Assembly: GCF_003261575.2 (NCBI RefSeq)
Contig: NZ_CP036175.1
Span: forward strand, 5,704,001-5,768,000
Source: Klebsiella huaxiensis
Lineage (GTDB): Bacteria; Pseudomonadota; Gammaproteobacteria; Enterobacterales; Enterobacteriaceae
Length of the DNA stretch: 64,000 nt
Direction: 5' to 3'
Part shown: in pieces, positions 35,792-45,638 of the stretch
Layout of the letters: each line of letters starts with the position of its first letter
How positions within the stretch are numbered: the stretch's first letter is position 1
Notes under the pieces: generated by a model
What the model saw: the letters and a program-made list of their open reading frames with translations, nothing else
What the model was told of the DNA's origin: nothing
Databases searched by the model: none
Position numbers and translations under genes: made by a program

Positions 35792-36985
35792 TTATATTAC
35801 GGCAGCAAATGCCTGCGCCACGCGCTGGACGTTGCGTGAATTCAGCCCGGCCACGCACATGCGGCCGCTGGCGATCAGGTAGACGCCAAATTCATCGTGT
35901 AGGCGATCAACCTGAGCCGCGCTGAATCCGGTGTAGCTAAACATTCCACGCTGCTTAAGCAGGTAATCAAAGTTACCTCCGGGCACCGTATCTTTGAGCA
36001 CGTTAACCAGTTCCTGACGCATAGCCAGAATACGGGTACGCATCCCTTCAACTTCCGCCAGCCATGAGGCTTTCAGCTCCGTATCGTTTAATACTGCCGC
36101 CACAACCTGCGCACCAAAATTCGGTGGGCTGGAGTAGTTGCGACGCACGGTCGCTTTTAATTGTCCCAGTACGCGACCCGCGGTTTCCGCATCTTCGCAA
36201 ACCACCGACAAACCGCCAACGCGCTCACCATACAGGGAGAAGATTTTTGAGAAAGAGTTGCTGACGAGCATCGGTATTCCGGCGCTGGCGATCGCGCGGA
36301 TAGCGTAGGCATCCTCTTCGATTCCAGCACCGAAGCCCTGATAGGCGATATCCAGGAAGGGGATCAGATTGCGTGTTTTCAGCACCTTAACCACCTCATC
36401 CCACTGGGCATTGCTCAGATCGGCCCCCGTTGGGTTATGGCAGCACGGATGCAGCAGCACGATATCGCGCTCCGGCAGGGTGTTGAGTTTCTCCAGGAAA
36501 GCCTCGAAACGCACGCCGTTGGTCTCATCATCAAACCAAGGGTAAGTACTTACTTCGAAGCCAGCCCCTTCAAATATTGCGATGTGGTTTTCCCACGTCG
36601 GGTCACTCACCCATACACGCGAGTCAGCAAAGTAGTATTTCAGGAAATCAGCACCCACTCTCAGCGCACCGGAACCACCCAGAGTTTGAATGGAAGCGAC
36701 GCGATTCTGCGCCAGTACCGGATGATCAGCCCCGAACAGCAGCGGTGCAATCGCATGACGGTAGGTATTCAGCCCTTCCATCGGTAAATACACAGAAGCA
36801 CCGTGCGGCTGAGCATTAAGGCGCGCTTCCGCCTCCGCAACCGCCTGTAGCTGCGGGATAATTCCATCTTCGTTGTAATAAAGACCGATGCTGAGGTTTA
36901 CTTTGTCACTCCGCGGATCTTCTTTGAAACGCTCCATCAGGGAGAGAATGGGGTCGCCAGCGTAGGCGTCAACTTTCTGAAACAC
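35792..36985 (-). CDS. tyrB: Aromatic amino acid aminotransferase
   Basis: PLP enzyme of 397 residues that makes tyrosine, phenylalanine and leucine from their keto acids. A GTG start at 36985 is chosen: it gives [15 protein letters not shown], the E. coli TyrB N-terminus and length, and has CTGGAGAAAC upstream; an ATG 14 codons earlier would add residues absent from the family. PLP Lys in [17 protein letters not shown]; substrate-carboxylate Arg near the C-terminus ([11 protein letters not shown]). Confidence 0.96.
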   Translation of the reverse strand: MFQKVDAYAGDPILSLMERFKEDPRSDKVNLSIGLYYNEDGIIPQLQAVAEAEARLNAQPHGASVYLPMEGLNTYRHAIAPLLFGADHPVLAQNRVASIQTLGGSGALRVGADFLKYYFADSRVWVSDPTWENHIAIFEGAGFEVSTYPWFDDETNGVRFEAFLEKLNTLPERDIVLLHPCCHNPTGADLSNAQWDEVVKVLKTRNLIPFLDIAYQGFGAGIEEDAYAIRAIASAGIPMLVSNSFSKIFSLYGERVGGLSVVCEDAETAGRVLGQLKATVRRNYSSPPNFGAQVVAAVLNDTELKASWLAEVEGMRTRILAMRQELVNVLKDTVPGGNFDYLLKQRGMFSYTGFSAAQVDRLHDEFGVYLIASGRMCVAGLNSRNVQRVAQAFAAVI

Positions 36986-37095
36986 GTGATGTTTCTCCAG
37001 GTTTACATAAGGCAGGTTATTACACAATAAACCGGATGCGCAGGAAGATCGAGAGGATGTTGGTGGATAAAACAGGGCAATAACAAATAGGTGAC

Positions 37096-37161
37096 CGTCC
37101 CGGAGGCGGCGCTTGACGCGCCTTGTCCGGGCTACCTGACCTCAGCATAGCCCGACCGAGG
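37096..37161. repeat. REP-type palindromic repeat between tyrB and alr
   Basis: cccggaggcggcgcttgacg through to tccgggcta, nearly identical in reverse to 6499-6535. A second half-unit catagcccgaccgagg follows, just past the alr 3' end. Confidence 0.8.
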
Positions 37162-37167
37162 TATGGA

Positions 37168-38247
37168 TTAATCTACGTACTTCATTGACACCCTTGAAGT
37201 CAGGCGCGTGATAAGTTCGTAAGCACTTACTTTTGTGATCTCAGCAATACGCTCGACGGGCAAGCCTTCACCCCAGAGCACGACCGGGTCGCCCGATTTA
37301 TCCTGCGATTCGGGCCCGAGATCGACGCAAATCATATCCATCGCCACGCGTCCAACAATCGGCACCTCGCGGCCATTGACCAGCACCGGCGTTCCGGACG
37401 GCGCAGCGCGCGGATAACCATCGCCGTAGCCCATCGCCACCACACCTAAACGCGTATCGCGCTCGCTTATCCAGGTACCGCCGTAGCCAACCGGTTCACC
37501 GGTTTTATGCTCGCGGACCGCTATCAGGCTCGAAGTCAGCGACATCACTGGCTGGCAACCAAAATCCGCACCTGTCGACTGGTTTTCCAGCGGCGATACG
37601 CCGTAGAGAATAATTCCCGGACGCGCCCAGTCGAAGTGCGACTGCGGCCACAGCAAAATCCCGCCCGAAGCAGCGATGGAACGCAGCCCCGGTTTACCCT
37701 CTGTGAAAGAAGTAAAGATATCCAGCTGACGTTCAGTCGCACCGCACTCAGGCTCATCCGCACGAGCAAAGTGGCTGACCACGTTGACCGGCTGGCGGAC
37801 GTTTTTGCACTGGCTAAGGCGCTGATAAAAAGCCTCGGCCTGTTCCGGCAGAACGCCGAGTCGATGCATCCCGGTATCCAGCTTCATCCACACGGTCACG
37901 GGTTCGGGTAAATCAGCCTCTTCCAGCGCCGCCAGCTGTTCCGGGCTATGTACCGCGGTCTGCAGACGCTGGGCAGAAATCACCGGCAGGTCGGCGGCCT
38001 CAAAAAACCCCTCCAGCAGCAGAATCGGCTGGGCGATGCCGCCCGCGCGCAGGCGCAAGGCCTCTTCGAGACGGGCGACGCCAAAAGCATCGGCGTCAGG
38101 GAGCGTTCGCGCGGTCTCAAGAAGACCGTGTCCGTAGGCGTTCGCTTTCACCACCGCAACCAGCTTGCTGGCAGGCGCCAGTTCGCGTAGACGTTGCAGG
38201 TTGTGTCGCAGAGCGCGGCGGTTAATGACTACAGTTGCCGCTTGCAT
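37168..38247 (-). CDS. alr: Biosynthetic alanine racemase
   Basis: PLP enzyme of 359 residues that interconverts L- and D-alanine for peptidoglycan. PLP Lys in [10 protein letters not shown] near residue 34; the catalytic Tyr in [13 protein letters not shown]; substrate Arg and MDMICVDLG in the C-terminal beta domain. Downstream of dnaB on the same strand with an ERIC in the 144-bp gap, the E. coli order. Confidence 0.97.
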   Translation of the reverse strand: MQAATVVINRRALRHNLQRLRELAPASKLVAVVKANAYGHGLLETARTLPDADAFGVARLEEALRLRAGGIAQPILLLEGFFEAADLPVISAQRLQTAVHSPEQLAALEEADLPEPVTVWMKLDTGMHRLGVLPEQAEAFYQRLSQCKNVRQPVNVVSHFARADEPECGATERQLDIFTSFTEGKPGLRSIAASGGILLWPQSHFDWARPGIILYGVSPLENQSTGADFGCQPVMSLTSSLIAVREHKTGEPVGYGGTWISERDTRLGVVAMGYGDGYPRAAPSGTPVLVNGREVPIVGRVAMDMICVDLGPESQDKSGDPVVLWGEGLPVERIAEITKVSAYELITRLTSRVSMKYVD

Positions 38248-38271
38248 TTAAATTCCTTAATAAAAGAATCT

Positions 38272-38388
38272 CCTAAATCATTCGTGTTGCAGGAAGGCGA
38301 CAAGCCTGAGAATCCCCAGGAGCTTAGCAAACTAAGTGACCGGGGTGACAGGCGTAGTCAACGCATCTGCGGCATGAAGGATGACGGA
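38272..38388. repeat. ERIC element between dnaB and alr
   Basis: About 115-bp imperfect palindrome with the ERIC core aatccccaggagctta...taagtgaccggggtga and ends ttcgtgttgcaggaaggcga / ggcatgaaggatgacg. It fills the whole gap. Confidence 0.92.
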
Positions 38389-38391
38389 GAT

Positions 38392-39807
38392 TTACTCGTC
38401 GTCGTATTGTGGACCGGCATAGTTGTCAAAGCGCGACCACTGACCGTTAAACGTCAAACGTACCGTCCCGATGGGGCCGTTACGCTGTTTACCAATAATA
38501 ATTTCGGCGATGCCTTTTAAATCACTGTTCTCGTGATACACCTCGTCACGATAGATAAACATGATTAAGTCAGCATCCTGCTCGATGGAGCCGGATTCAC
38601 GCAGGTCCGAGTTGACTGGGCGCTTATCCGCACGCTGTTCCAGAGAGCGGTTAAGCTGCGACAGTGCGACCACCGGGACATGAAGTTCTTTGGCCAGCGC
38701 CTTCAAAGAGCGGGAAATTTCGGCGATTTCCAGAGTTCGGTTATCGGAGAGCGACGGCACGCGCATCAATTGCAGGTAGTCGATCATGATAAGACCGATA
38801 CCATCATGCTCACGGGCAATACGGCGCGCGCGGGAGCGCACTTCCGTTGGCGTCAGGCCGGAGGAGTCATCAATATAGATGTTGCGTTTTTCCAGCAGGA
38901 TCCCCATGGTGCCGGAAATCCGCGCCCAGTCTTCGTCATCCAGCTGACCGGTACGAATTCGGGTCTGGTCAACGCGCGACAGCGAAGCCAGAGAACGCAT
39001 CATAATCTGTTCCGAGGGCATCTCAAGACTGAAGATTAAGACCGGTTTATCCTGCAACATCGCTGCGTTTTCAACGAGGTTCATTGCAAAGGTCGTCTTA
39101 CCCATCGACGGACGCGCGGCGACGATTATCAGGTCCGACGGCTGAAGACCGGCGGTCTTTTTGTTGAGATCGTCATAGCCGGTATTGACCCCGGTAACGC
39201 CGTCATGCGGCTGCTGAAATAGTTGCTCAATACGCGCGACGGTGGCATCCAGCACGTCGGCAATATTTTTGGGGCCTTCATCTTTATTGGCGCGGCTTTC
39301 GGCAATCTTGAAGACTCTGGACTCAGCCAGATCGAGCAGATCTTCACTGGTGCGGCCCTGTGGATCGAAACCCGCTTCGGCAATCTCATTGGCCACCGAG
39401 ATCATTTCGCGTACTACCGCCCGTTCGCGAACAATATCGGCGTATGCGCTGATGTTCGCCGCACTTGGCGTATTTTTTGATAATTCCGCCAGATAGGCGA
39501 ATCCGCCGACGCTGTCCAGTTGCCCCTGACGCTCCAGCGATTCCGCGAGCGTGATCAGGTCAATCGGGCTACCCGATTCTTGCAGGCGCGCCATTTCGGT
39601 AAAAATATGGCGATGCGGACGAGTATAAAAGTCTTCTGAAACCACGCGCTCAGCGACATCGTCCCAGCGTTCGTTATCCAGCATTAAACCACCCAACACC
39701 GACTGCTCCGCTTCAATCGAGTGCGGCGGGACTTTCAACCCGGCGACCTGATAATCTCGTTCGCGGGGTTCAGTCTGTGGTTTGTTGAAGGGTTTATTTC
39801 CTGCCAT
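38392..39807 (-). CDS. dnaB: Replicative DNA helicase
   Basis: Hexameric 5'-3' helicase of the replication fork, 471 residues as in E. coli. N-terminal domain (HSIEAEQSVLGGLMLDNERWD), linker, and RecA-like domain with Walker A ARPSMGKTTFAMNL, Walker B LIMIDYLQLM and the DnaB-type LSRSLEQRADKRP...SDLRESGSIEQDAD motif. No intein. Confidence 0.98.
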   Translation of the reverse strand: MAGNKPFNKPQTEPRERDYQVAGLKVPPHSIEAEQSVLGGLMLDNERWDDVAERVVSEDFYTRPHRHIFTEMARLQESGSPIDLITLAESLERQGQLDSVGGFAYLAELSKNTPSAANISAYADIVRERAVVREMISVANEIAEAGFDPQGRTSEDLLDLAESRVFKIAESRANKDEGPKNIADVLDATVARIEQLFQQPHDGVTGVNTGYDDLNKKTAGLQPSDLIIVAARPSMGKTTFAMNLVENAAMLQDKPVLIFSLEMPSEQIMMRSLASLSRVDQTRIRTGQLDDEDWARISGTMGILLEKRNIYIDDSSGLTPTEVRSRARRIAREHDGIGLIMIDYLQLMRVPSLSDNRTLEIAEISRSLKALAKELHVPVVALSQLNRSLEQRADKRPVNSDLRESGSIEQDADLIMFIYRDEVYHENSDLKGIAEIIIGKQRNGPIGTVRLTFNGQWSRFDNYAGPQYDDE

Positions 39808-39868
39808 AGTGAATGGAGTTACCGAGATAGTGAATGGGTCGAAAGATTACCACATTTATGGAGGAAGC

Positions 39869-40852
39869 ATGGCAACACGAATTGAATTTCACAAGCACGG
39901 AGGGCCTGAAGTTCTGCAAGCGGTGGAGTTCACGCCGAAAGATCCCGCAGAGCACGAAATTCAGGTAGAGAATAAGGCCATCGGTATCAACTACATTGAT
40001 ACTTACATCCGCAGCGGCCTCTACCCGCCGCCATCATTGCCGAGCGGACTGGGCACTGAAGCCGCGGGCATAGTGAGTAAAGTCGGCAGCGGCGTGAAGC
40101 ATATTAAGGCGGGCGATCGGGTGGTTTATGCGCAATCCATGCTGGGGGCCTACAGTTCGGTGCATAACGTACCTGCCGATAAAGCCGCCATTTTACCTGA
40201 CGCTATCTCTTTCGAGCAGGCGGCAGCCTCATTCCTGAAAGGGTTGACGGTCTATTATCTGCTGCGCAAAACCCACGAAATTAAGGCGGGTGAACCGTTC
40301 CTGTTTCACGCGGCAGCCGGTGGCGTAGGATTGATTGCCTGCCAGTGGGCAAAAGCGCTGGGCGCTAAACTGATCGGCACCGTCGGCAGCGCGCAAAAAG
40401 CGGAGCGCGCTAAAAAGGCCGGTGCCTGGGAGATCATTAACTATCGCGACGAGAATATCGTCGAGCGCTTAAAAGAGATAACCGGCGGTAAGAAAGTTAA
40501 CGTGGTCTATGACTCGGTAGGCAAGGATACCTGGGAGGCGTCACTCGACTGCCTGCAGCGCCGGGGACTGATGGTTAGCTTCGGCAACTCGTCCGGTCCG
40601 GTGACCGGCGTGAACCTTGGAATACTCAACCAGAAGGGTTCGCTATATGTGACCCGCCCTTCGCTGCAAGGCTATATCACCACTCGCGAAGAGCTGACGG
40701 AAGCCAGCAATGAGCTGTTCTCGCTGATCGCCAGCGGCGTGATAAAAGTGGATGTGGCAGAGAGCCAAAAGTATGCGCTAACCGATGCCAGGCGCGCACA
40801 TGAAGTGCTGGAAAGTCGGGCAACGCAGGGTTCGAGTTTGCTATTGCCCTGA
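39869..40852 (+). CDS. qorA: NADPH-dependent quinone oxidoreductase
   Basis: Zinc-free medium-chain dehydrogenase of 327 residues. ATG at 39869 has GGAGGAAG upstream and matches the E. coli QOR N-terminus (MATRIEFHKHGGPEVL); the frame is open further up without support. NADPH-binding AAAGGVGLIACQWAKALG near residue 147. Divergent from dnaB. Confidence 0.97.
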   Translation: MATRIEFHKHGGPEVLQAVEFTPKDPAEHEIQVENKAIGINYIDTYIRSGLYPPPSLPSGLGTEAAGIVSKVGSGVKHIKAGDRVVYAQSMLGAYSSVHNVPADKAAILPDAISFEQAAASFLKGLTVYYLLRKTHEIKAGEPFLFHAAAGGVGLIACQWAKALGAKLIGTVGSAQKAERAKKAGAWEIINYRDENIVERLKEITGGKKVNVVYDSVGKDTWEASLDCLQRRGLMVSFGNSSGPVTGVNLGILNQKGSLYVTRPSLQGYITTREELTEASNELFSLIASGVIKVDVAESQKYALTDARRAHEVLESRATQGSSLLLP

Positions 40853-40864
40853 TAACAAAAGTTT

Positions 40865-40897
40865 AGGGCTTCCATATAGGAAGCCCTTACTTTTTTT
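40865..40897 (+). terminator. Terminator of qorA
   Basis: agggcttcc/ggaagccct stem with a 5-nt loop, then ttactttttttg. Confidence 0.92.
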
Positions 40898-41021
40898 GTT
40901 CGGCTGTATGTAGGGTACAGCTCGATGAATTCGTTAACGCGCTAATAGTGACAGATTTAATAAGCAAAGCCTACGCTGCTTTATGCAAAAATCTTCAGGT
41001 TGTGACATACCGCTCAATACC

Positions 41022-41264
41022 TTAGTAACGCCAACGGTTATTACGGTGATAACGACTTTCAGTTGGCGATTTTATCGCCCGAATCACCCAGACGACAACA
41101 ACGGCCAGCAGCAACCATGGCAACAGTTTAATCATTAATGCAAACAGGCCGCCGACAAACATCAGCGCGGTTGCGACGACTATTGCGGCGATAATTCCCA
41201 GCAGCGATACGCCGGTGACCAACAGCATGACAAAAAAGCCAATAACAAATAAGAGTTCCAGCAT
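41022..41264 (-). CDS. pspG: Phage-shock protein G
   Basis: Inner-membrane effector of the Psp envelope-stress response, 80 residues, same length as E. coli PspG (YjbO). Two or three hydrophobic segments, then a basic Arg/Tyr tail ending NNRWRY. A sigma-54-type promoter lies 41-58 bp upstream, consistent with membership of the PspF regulon outside the main psp operon. Confidence 0.95.
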   Translation of the reverse strand: MLELLFVIGFFVMLLVTGVSLLGIIAAIVVATALMFVGGLFALMIKLLPWLLLAVVVVWVIRAIKSPTESRYHRNNRWRY

Positions 41265-41304
41265 CGTCTTCTCCCCAAAGAATTTCTGTATGTCTTCCCG
41301 GATA

Positions 41305-41322
41305 TTACAAAAATTGTGCCAA
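41305..41322 (-). promoter_or_regulatory. Sigma-54-type promoter of pspG
   Basis: Minus strand TTGGCACAATTTTTGTA has TGGCAC, five bases, then TTGT (consensus TTGC), the -24/-12 pattern with correct spacing. Confidence 0.75.
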
Positions 41323-41340
41323 ATTTAACTTATTGAATTT

Positions 41341-41374
41341 AAAGCAAAACGCCCTGCGTAATTAACGCAAGGCG
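41341..41374 (-). terminator. Terminator of dusA
   Basis: cgccctgcgt/acgcaaggcg stem past the dusA stop, with a T-rich tail on the minus strand (complement of aaagcaaaa). Confidence 0.85.
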
Positions 41375-41405
41375 TGGTGAATTTGACCAGGTTTTAGTGA
41401 AAAAA

Positions 41406-42404
41406 TTAACGCTTGTCGGCAACCAGCTGCAACGCCTGCTCCAGCACATTAATATCGGCACCGGCTTTATGCGCATTCTCACTCAGATAGCGACGCCATT
41501 GACGTGCGCCCGGGATTCCCTGAAATAGCCCCAGCATATGACGCGTCACATGGCCCAGGTAAGTGCCGCTACTCAGTTCACGTTCGATATAAGGATACAT
41601 CGCGCGAACCACGGCAACCGGATCGGGATCGATGCCTTCAATGCCGAAAATTTCCCGGTCAACCGAAGCCAGAATACCTGGATTCTGGTAAGCCTCACGC
41701 CCCACCATCACCCCATCCATATGCCCAAGGTGCAGCTTTGCCTCTTCCAGCGACTTGATGCCACCGTTGATGGACATGGTCAAATGCGGGAAATCGCGCT
41801 TGAGCTGGTAAACGCGCGGGTAGTCCAGCGGTGGGATCTCACGGTTCTCTTTCGGGCTCAGGCCGGAAAGCCAGGCTTTACGTGCATGGATGATAAACAT
41901 CTCGCACTCGCCTTTCACGGAGACCGTTTCGATGAAATCACACAGAAACTCGTAGCTATCCTGGTCGTCAATGCCAATACGGGTTTTAACCGTCACCGGG
42001 ATGGACACCACGTCGCGCATCGCCTTAACGCAATCCGCCACCAGTTGCGCGTTGCCCATCAGGCAGGCACCAAACATGCCGTTTTGCACGCGATCGGAAG
42101 GGCAGCCGACGTTGAGGTTTATTTCATCGTATCCGCGCGCTTGAGCCAGCTTCGCGCAGTGCGCCAGCGCTGCCGGATCGCTGCCGCCCAGTTGCAAAGC
42201 AACCGGATGTTCTTCTTCGCTATAGGCCAGATAGTCGCCTTTACCGTGGATAATCGCGCCGGTGGTCACCATTTCGGTGTACAGCAGCGTATGGCGCGAC
42301 AGTTGACGCAGGAAGTAACGGCAGTGTCTGTCGGTCCAGTCGAGCATCGGCGCGATGGAAAAACGGTGAGCAGCAAAAGCAGTGGGCGTTGATTCTGACA
42401 TCAT
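41406..42404 (-). CDS. dusA: tRNA-dihydrouridine(20/20a) synthase
   Basis: FMN enzyme of 332 residues reducing U20 and U20a in the tRNA D-loop. FMN and active-site blocks: [43 protein letters not shown] (catalytic Cys), [36 protein letters not shown] and SINGGI. The N-terminus before residue 15 is variable between species, so the exact start is less sure. Confidence 0.96.
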   Translation of the reverse strand: MMSESTPTAFAAHRFSIAPMLDWTDRHCRYFLRQLSRHTLLYTEMVTTGAIIHGKGDYLAYSEEEHPVALQLGGSDPAALAHCAKLAQARGYDEINLNVGCPSDRVQNGMFGACLMGNAQLVADCVKAMRDVVSIPVTVKTRIGIDDQDSYEFLCDFIETVSVKGECEMFIIHARKAWLSGLSPKENREIPPLDYPRVYQLKRDFPHLTMSINGGIKSLEEAKLHLGHMDGVMVGREAYQNPGILASVDREIFGIEGIDPDPVAVVRAMYPYIERELSSGTYLGHVTRHMLGLFQGIPGARQWRRYLSENAHKAGADINVLEQALQLVADKR

Positions 42405-42508
42405 GGCGAATAAATAAGCATCCGGGTAAAAAGGGGCGCTACTATAGCATAAAGATAAACCACTGGCGCATCGCGCCAGCGTTCACATTCTCTATCCGGT
42501 AAGAAGCG

Positions 42509-42997
42509 CTATTTTCTCCGCGGCTTACCGTCGTGCGGGCCAAAAAACTGCGGTGGATGATCGACCCAGCGATCCTGGCGCGTGGCGGCATAGCCGGGGT
42601 TAAGCGGATAGTAAATGCGATTATATTTTTTGTTCGCCTCCCCCACCACTAACAGGCGAACTTCCTGTTCGGTGTTGTTAAGGAAAGTGTGGCAAACGCC
42701 GGTTCCGGCAGGAAAACCGACGCTATCCCCCGGCTCCAGCTTCCAGAGATAGCCGTTGATCCACACTTCAGGATAACCATCCAACACGTAGATAAATTCT
42801 TCTTCATCGCTTTCCGCATGCGGATAAGAGGTACGACGCCCGGGCAGCAAGCGCTCGTGATGAATCCCTAAGCGGTTCAGGCGCAGGCCGCGCGCCAACG
42901 GTGCGCCAATAGAGAAAAGCTCCGTACTGTCGGGATAGGTGGAATCGTCCGCACCTTCCAGTTCGCGCCAATGTCGAATGCAATCAGGTCGTTTCAT
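42509..42997 (-). CDS. Cupin-domain protein
   Basis: Soluble protein of 162 residues with one cupin barrel. The first motif lies around GRRTSYPHAESDEEEFIYVLDGYPEVWING (metal-ligand His and Glu), the second around GDSVGFPAGTGVCHTFLNNTEQEVRLLVVG. The C-terminal PLNPGYAATRQDRWVDHPPQFFGPHDG tail resembles proteins acting on sugars or small ligands. The ATG at 42997 has GGGAGAAA; the longer frame to 43093 does not. Divergent from zur by 113 bp; absent at this place in E. coli. A metal-dependent isomerase or ligand sensor is possible; function unknown. Confidence 0.85.
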   Translation of the reverse strand: MKRPDCIRHWRELEGADDSTYPDSTELFSIGAPLARGLRLNRLGIHHERLLPGRRTSYPHAESDEEEFIYVLDGYPEVWINGYLWKLEPGDSVGFPAGTGVCHTFLNNTEQEVRLLVVGEANKKYNRIYYPLNPGYAATRQDRWVDHPPQFFGPHDGKPRRK

Positions 42998-43110
42998 CGT
43001 TTTCTCCCGAAAATGAGATGCATCATGTATAGCATACCTGGTGGGTCTCGGTGTTTTACTGGGATCGTGATAAAGTAACAGCTTCGAATTCACGCAACCA
43101 GAGGACGCTC

Positions 43111-43626
43111 ATGGATAAGACCACTTCGCAACAAATGTTAGCGCATGCTGAAAAGCTCTGCGCGCAGCGTGGCGTGCGCCTGACCCCGCAGCGCCTTGAA
43201 GTGTTGCGTCTAATGAGCCTGCAAAAAGGGGCTATTAGCGCCTATGACCTGCTCGATCTGCTGCGCGAAAAAGAACCTCAGGCTAAGCCGCCGACGGTTT
43301 ATCGGGCGCTGGAGTTTCTGCTGGAGCAAGGGTTCGTGCATAAGGTGGAGTCCACCAATAGCTACGTGCTGTGCCATCTTTTCGATCAACCAACCCACAG
43401 CTCGGCGATGTTTATCTGCGACCGTTGCGGCAGCGTCAAAGAAGAGTGCGCGGAAGGTGTAGAAGATATTATGCATACGCTGGCGGCAAGAATGGGTTTT
43501 GCCCTGCGTCACAATGTGATTGAAGCTCACGGCCTGTGCGCCGCCTGTGTGGAGGTGGAAGCGTGCAGTACGCCAGGGCACTGCCATCATGACCACACCA
43601 TCCTGATCAAAAAGAAAGCCCGCTGA
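43111..43626 (+). CDS. zur: Zinc uptake regulator Zur
   Basis: Fur-family zinc-sensing repressor of 171 residues (E. coli 171). N-terminal winged helix (CAQRGVRLTPQRLEVLRLM, KPPTVYRALEFL) and the C-terminal metal domain with structural zinc cysteines in FICDRCGSVKEEC and HGLCAACVEVEAC. ATG at 43111 follows GAGGACGC; upstream in-frame codons are not needed. Represses znuABC and related genes when zinc is ample. Confidence 0.97.
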   Translation: MDKTTSQQMLAHAEKLCAQRGVRLTPQRLEVLRLMSLQKGAISAYDLLDLLREKEPQAKPPTVYRALEFLLEQGFVHKVESTNSYVLCHLFDQPTHSSAMFICDRCGSVKEECAEGVEDIMHTLAARMGFALRHNVIEAHGLCAACVEVEACSTPGHCHHDHTILIKKKAR

Positions 43627-43654
43627 GGCGTTAGCCGCAGCGGGAATCAAGGGT

Positions 43655-43857
43655 GTATACCCGTCATACTTCAAGTTGCATGTGCGTTGGCTTTGTTACT
43701 CGGCTCATCCATGAGCCTCGCCCTTCAGGCCGCCGGGATACGGCGTTCAAATCTGTTCCAGACAGATTTGTCGCTCGCCCCAGTCACTTACTGGAGTCAG
43801 CTCCTGGGGATTCTCTGCGTTGCCGCCTTCCTGCAACTCAAATTATTTAGGGTATAA
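43655..43857. repeat. ERIC element with internal insertion, between zur and yjbJ
   Basis: Ends match ERIC termini (ccgtcatacttcaagttgca and tgcaactcaaattatttagg), with the core ccccagtcacttactggagt...ctcctggggatt, but the element is about 200 bp instead of about 127. The extra sequence includes ctcggctcatccatgagcc and a palindrome aatctgttccagacagatt. Confidence 0.9.
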
Positions 43858-43904
43858 ATCGTTAGGACAGGCAATAATAAGGGGATTAAAACACGACGTT
43901 TTCG

Positions 43905-44114
43905 CTACCAGCGATAATCGTTTTTAGTTTCCCAATCCTTCACTTCTTTCTCGGCCTGATCTTTGGCGTATCCATAGCGTTCCTGAATTCTGCCAACCAG
44001 CTGGTCGCGCTTACCCTCGATGACGGTCATATCATCGTCGGTAAGTTTGCCCCATTGTTCTTTCGCTTTACCTTTCAGCTGTTTCCAGTTACCGCCGATT
44101 TCATCTTTATTCAT
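43905..44114 (-). CDS. yjbJ: CsbD-family stress protein YjbJ
   Basis: Small soluble abundant stress protein of 69 residues (MNKDEIGGNWKQLKGKAKEQWGKLTDDD..., ending WETKNDYRW), collinear with E. coli YjbJ. An adjacent ATG one codon upstream (44117) is equally possible; GAGGAT is 5-8 bases away. Function unknown; relatives are induced in stationary phase or hyperosmosis. Confidence 0.95.
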   Translation of the reverse strand: MNKDEIGGNWKQLKGKAKEQWGKLTDDDMTVIEGKRDQLVGRIQERYGYAKDQAEKEVKDWETKNDYRW

Positions 44115-44250
44115 CATGTCATCCTCATCGTTCGGTGATCGTTCGGTGAATGAACAGCCCGCAGTGTGCCGGACATGACTTAACTATAGATGAGTATTCT
44201 GAGTAAGATTTATTATTCGGAATCTTTAACCATCATATGAACAATGTACG

Positions 44251-45609
44251 CTATGAAAACCAGGTGTCGCGCTGCCAGTGACGCCGCCAGACGATTGCCA
44301 GTGAAGCCCCGCGCAGGGCAAGAAACACCGCCAGCGCCAACCATAGACCATGATTACCAAGAACCGGTACCGTCAGCAGCGTCAGGGCGAATCCCGCCGC
44401 CGCTACCGCCATGCTGTTACGCATCTCTGCCCCGCGCGTTGCGCCGATAAACATGCCATCCAACAGGTAGCACCAGACGCCAATGACCGGCAGTATTGTC
44501 TGCCAGATGAGATAGTGGTCGGCGAGTTGCTGCAGAGAAGGGAGCGATGTTAGCAAGGCGATAATCTGCTCGCCAGCAAGGCTGTAAATCAGCGCAAACG
44601 CCAGCGCTACCATGCCTGACTGACGGCAGGCCGCACGCCATACCTCAAGCAGTTGGCTGCCGTCGCGGGCACCGTAAGCCTGCCCGGAGTGCGCCTCCAC
44701 GGCGTAGGCAAAACCATCCAGCGCGTAGGCGGTAAAGGTGAGCATGGTCATCAGCACCGCATTGACCGCTACAACGTCAGCGCCAAGGCGGGCGCCATAT
44801 ACCGTCATCGCCCCAAAACACAGTTGTAGCAGCAGCGAGCGCAGCATAATGTCGCGGTTCAGCGCCAGAAGACGGCGCACATCGCCGCGCCACGCGGTTT
44901 TCAGCATCGATAGCGAAACGCCCCGCAGTACCAGCACGCGTTTCGCCATAACGAGTCCAATGAAAAAGGTGGCGTATTCTGCTGTTACGGTCGCCAGGGC
45001 CGCGCCCTGCACGTTCATATGCAGGCCCATTACCAGCCATAAATCGAGCACGATGTTGAGTACATTACCGACGACCAGCAGGATCACTGGTGCGCGGGCA
45101 TACTGCACGCCCAACAGCCAGCCCAGCAGCACCAGATTCGCCAGGGATGCCGGAGCGCTCAGCCAACGAATCTCGAGGAAACGGCGGGCCTGTTCAAGCA
45201 CCGCATCACTGCCGCCGACGATGTGCAGCGCCAGATTAATTAACGGCATTCTGAATAGGACGATGGCTATCCCGGCAGCCAGTGCCAGCCCCAGCGGCTG
45301 CACCAGCGCACGCGCCAGCCGTTGGGGATCTTTCGCGCCGAATGCCTGGGCCGTCAGACCAGTAGTACTCATGCGCAAAAACAGGAGCAGCATGAAGAGA
45401 AAGCTGGTCGCCATTGCGCCAACCGCAACGCCGCCCAGATAAACCGGGCTATCAAGATGACCGATAACAGCGGTATCCACCAGCCCCAGCAAAGGAACGG
45501 TGATATTAGAGAAAATCATGGGCAGCGCTAAGCGCCACAGGGCTTTATCGGCGGCGTTAAAAAGCATGGGGAAGAGCCCAAATGAAGAAGTAAGACAGCG
45601 CAGCATCAT
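44251..45609 (-). CDS. dinF: MATE-family transporter DinF
   Basis: Multidrug and toxic-compound extrusion protein with twelve transmembrane segments, 452 residues from ATG 45609 or 438 from ATG 45567 (MLFNAADKALWRLALP), the latter fitting the conserved start better; neither has a clear ribosome site. Family blocks: PMIFSNITVPLLGLVDTAVIGHL and NRDIMLRSLLLQLCFG. Second gene of the lexA-dinF SOS operon, 29 bp after lexA. Confidence 0.95.
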   Translation of the reverse strand: MMLRCLTSSFGLFPMLFNAADKALWRLALPMIFSNITVPLLGLVDTAVIGHLDSPVYLGGVAVGAMATSFLFMLLLFLRMSTTGLTAQAFGAKDPQRLARALVQPLGLALAAGIAIVLFRMPLINLALHIVGGSDAVLEQARRFLEIRWLSAPASLANLVLLGWLLGVQYARAPVILLVVGNVLNIVLDLWLVMGLHMNVQGAALATVTAEYATFFIGLVMAKRVLVLRGVSLSMLKTAWRGDVRRLLALNRDIMLRSLLLQLCFGAMTVYGARLGADVVAVNAVLMTMLTFTAYALDGFAYAVEAHSGQAYGARDGSQLLEVWRAACRQSGMVALAFALIYSLAGEQIIALLTSLPSLQQLADHYLIWQTILPVIGVWCYLLDGMFIGATRGAEMRNSMAVAAAGFALTLLTVPVLGNHGLWLALAVFLALRGASLAIVWRRHWQRDTWFS

Positions 45610-45638
45610 GTATCAGATGATGCTGCGAGATGAAGAGG

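Noticed and set aside
37001..37030. TyrR box upstream of tyrB
   Set aside because: tgtaataacc and atgtaaac lie here, but spacing and symmetry do not fit TGTAAA-N6-TTTACA.
41538..42392. A 284-codon plus-strand frame opposite dusA
   Set aside because: dusA is certain on the other strand; the antisense translation shows no known motif.
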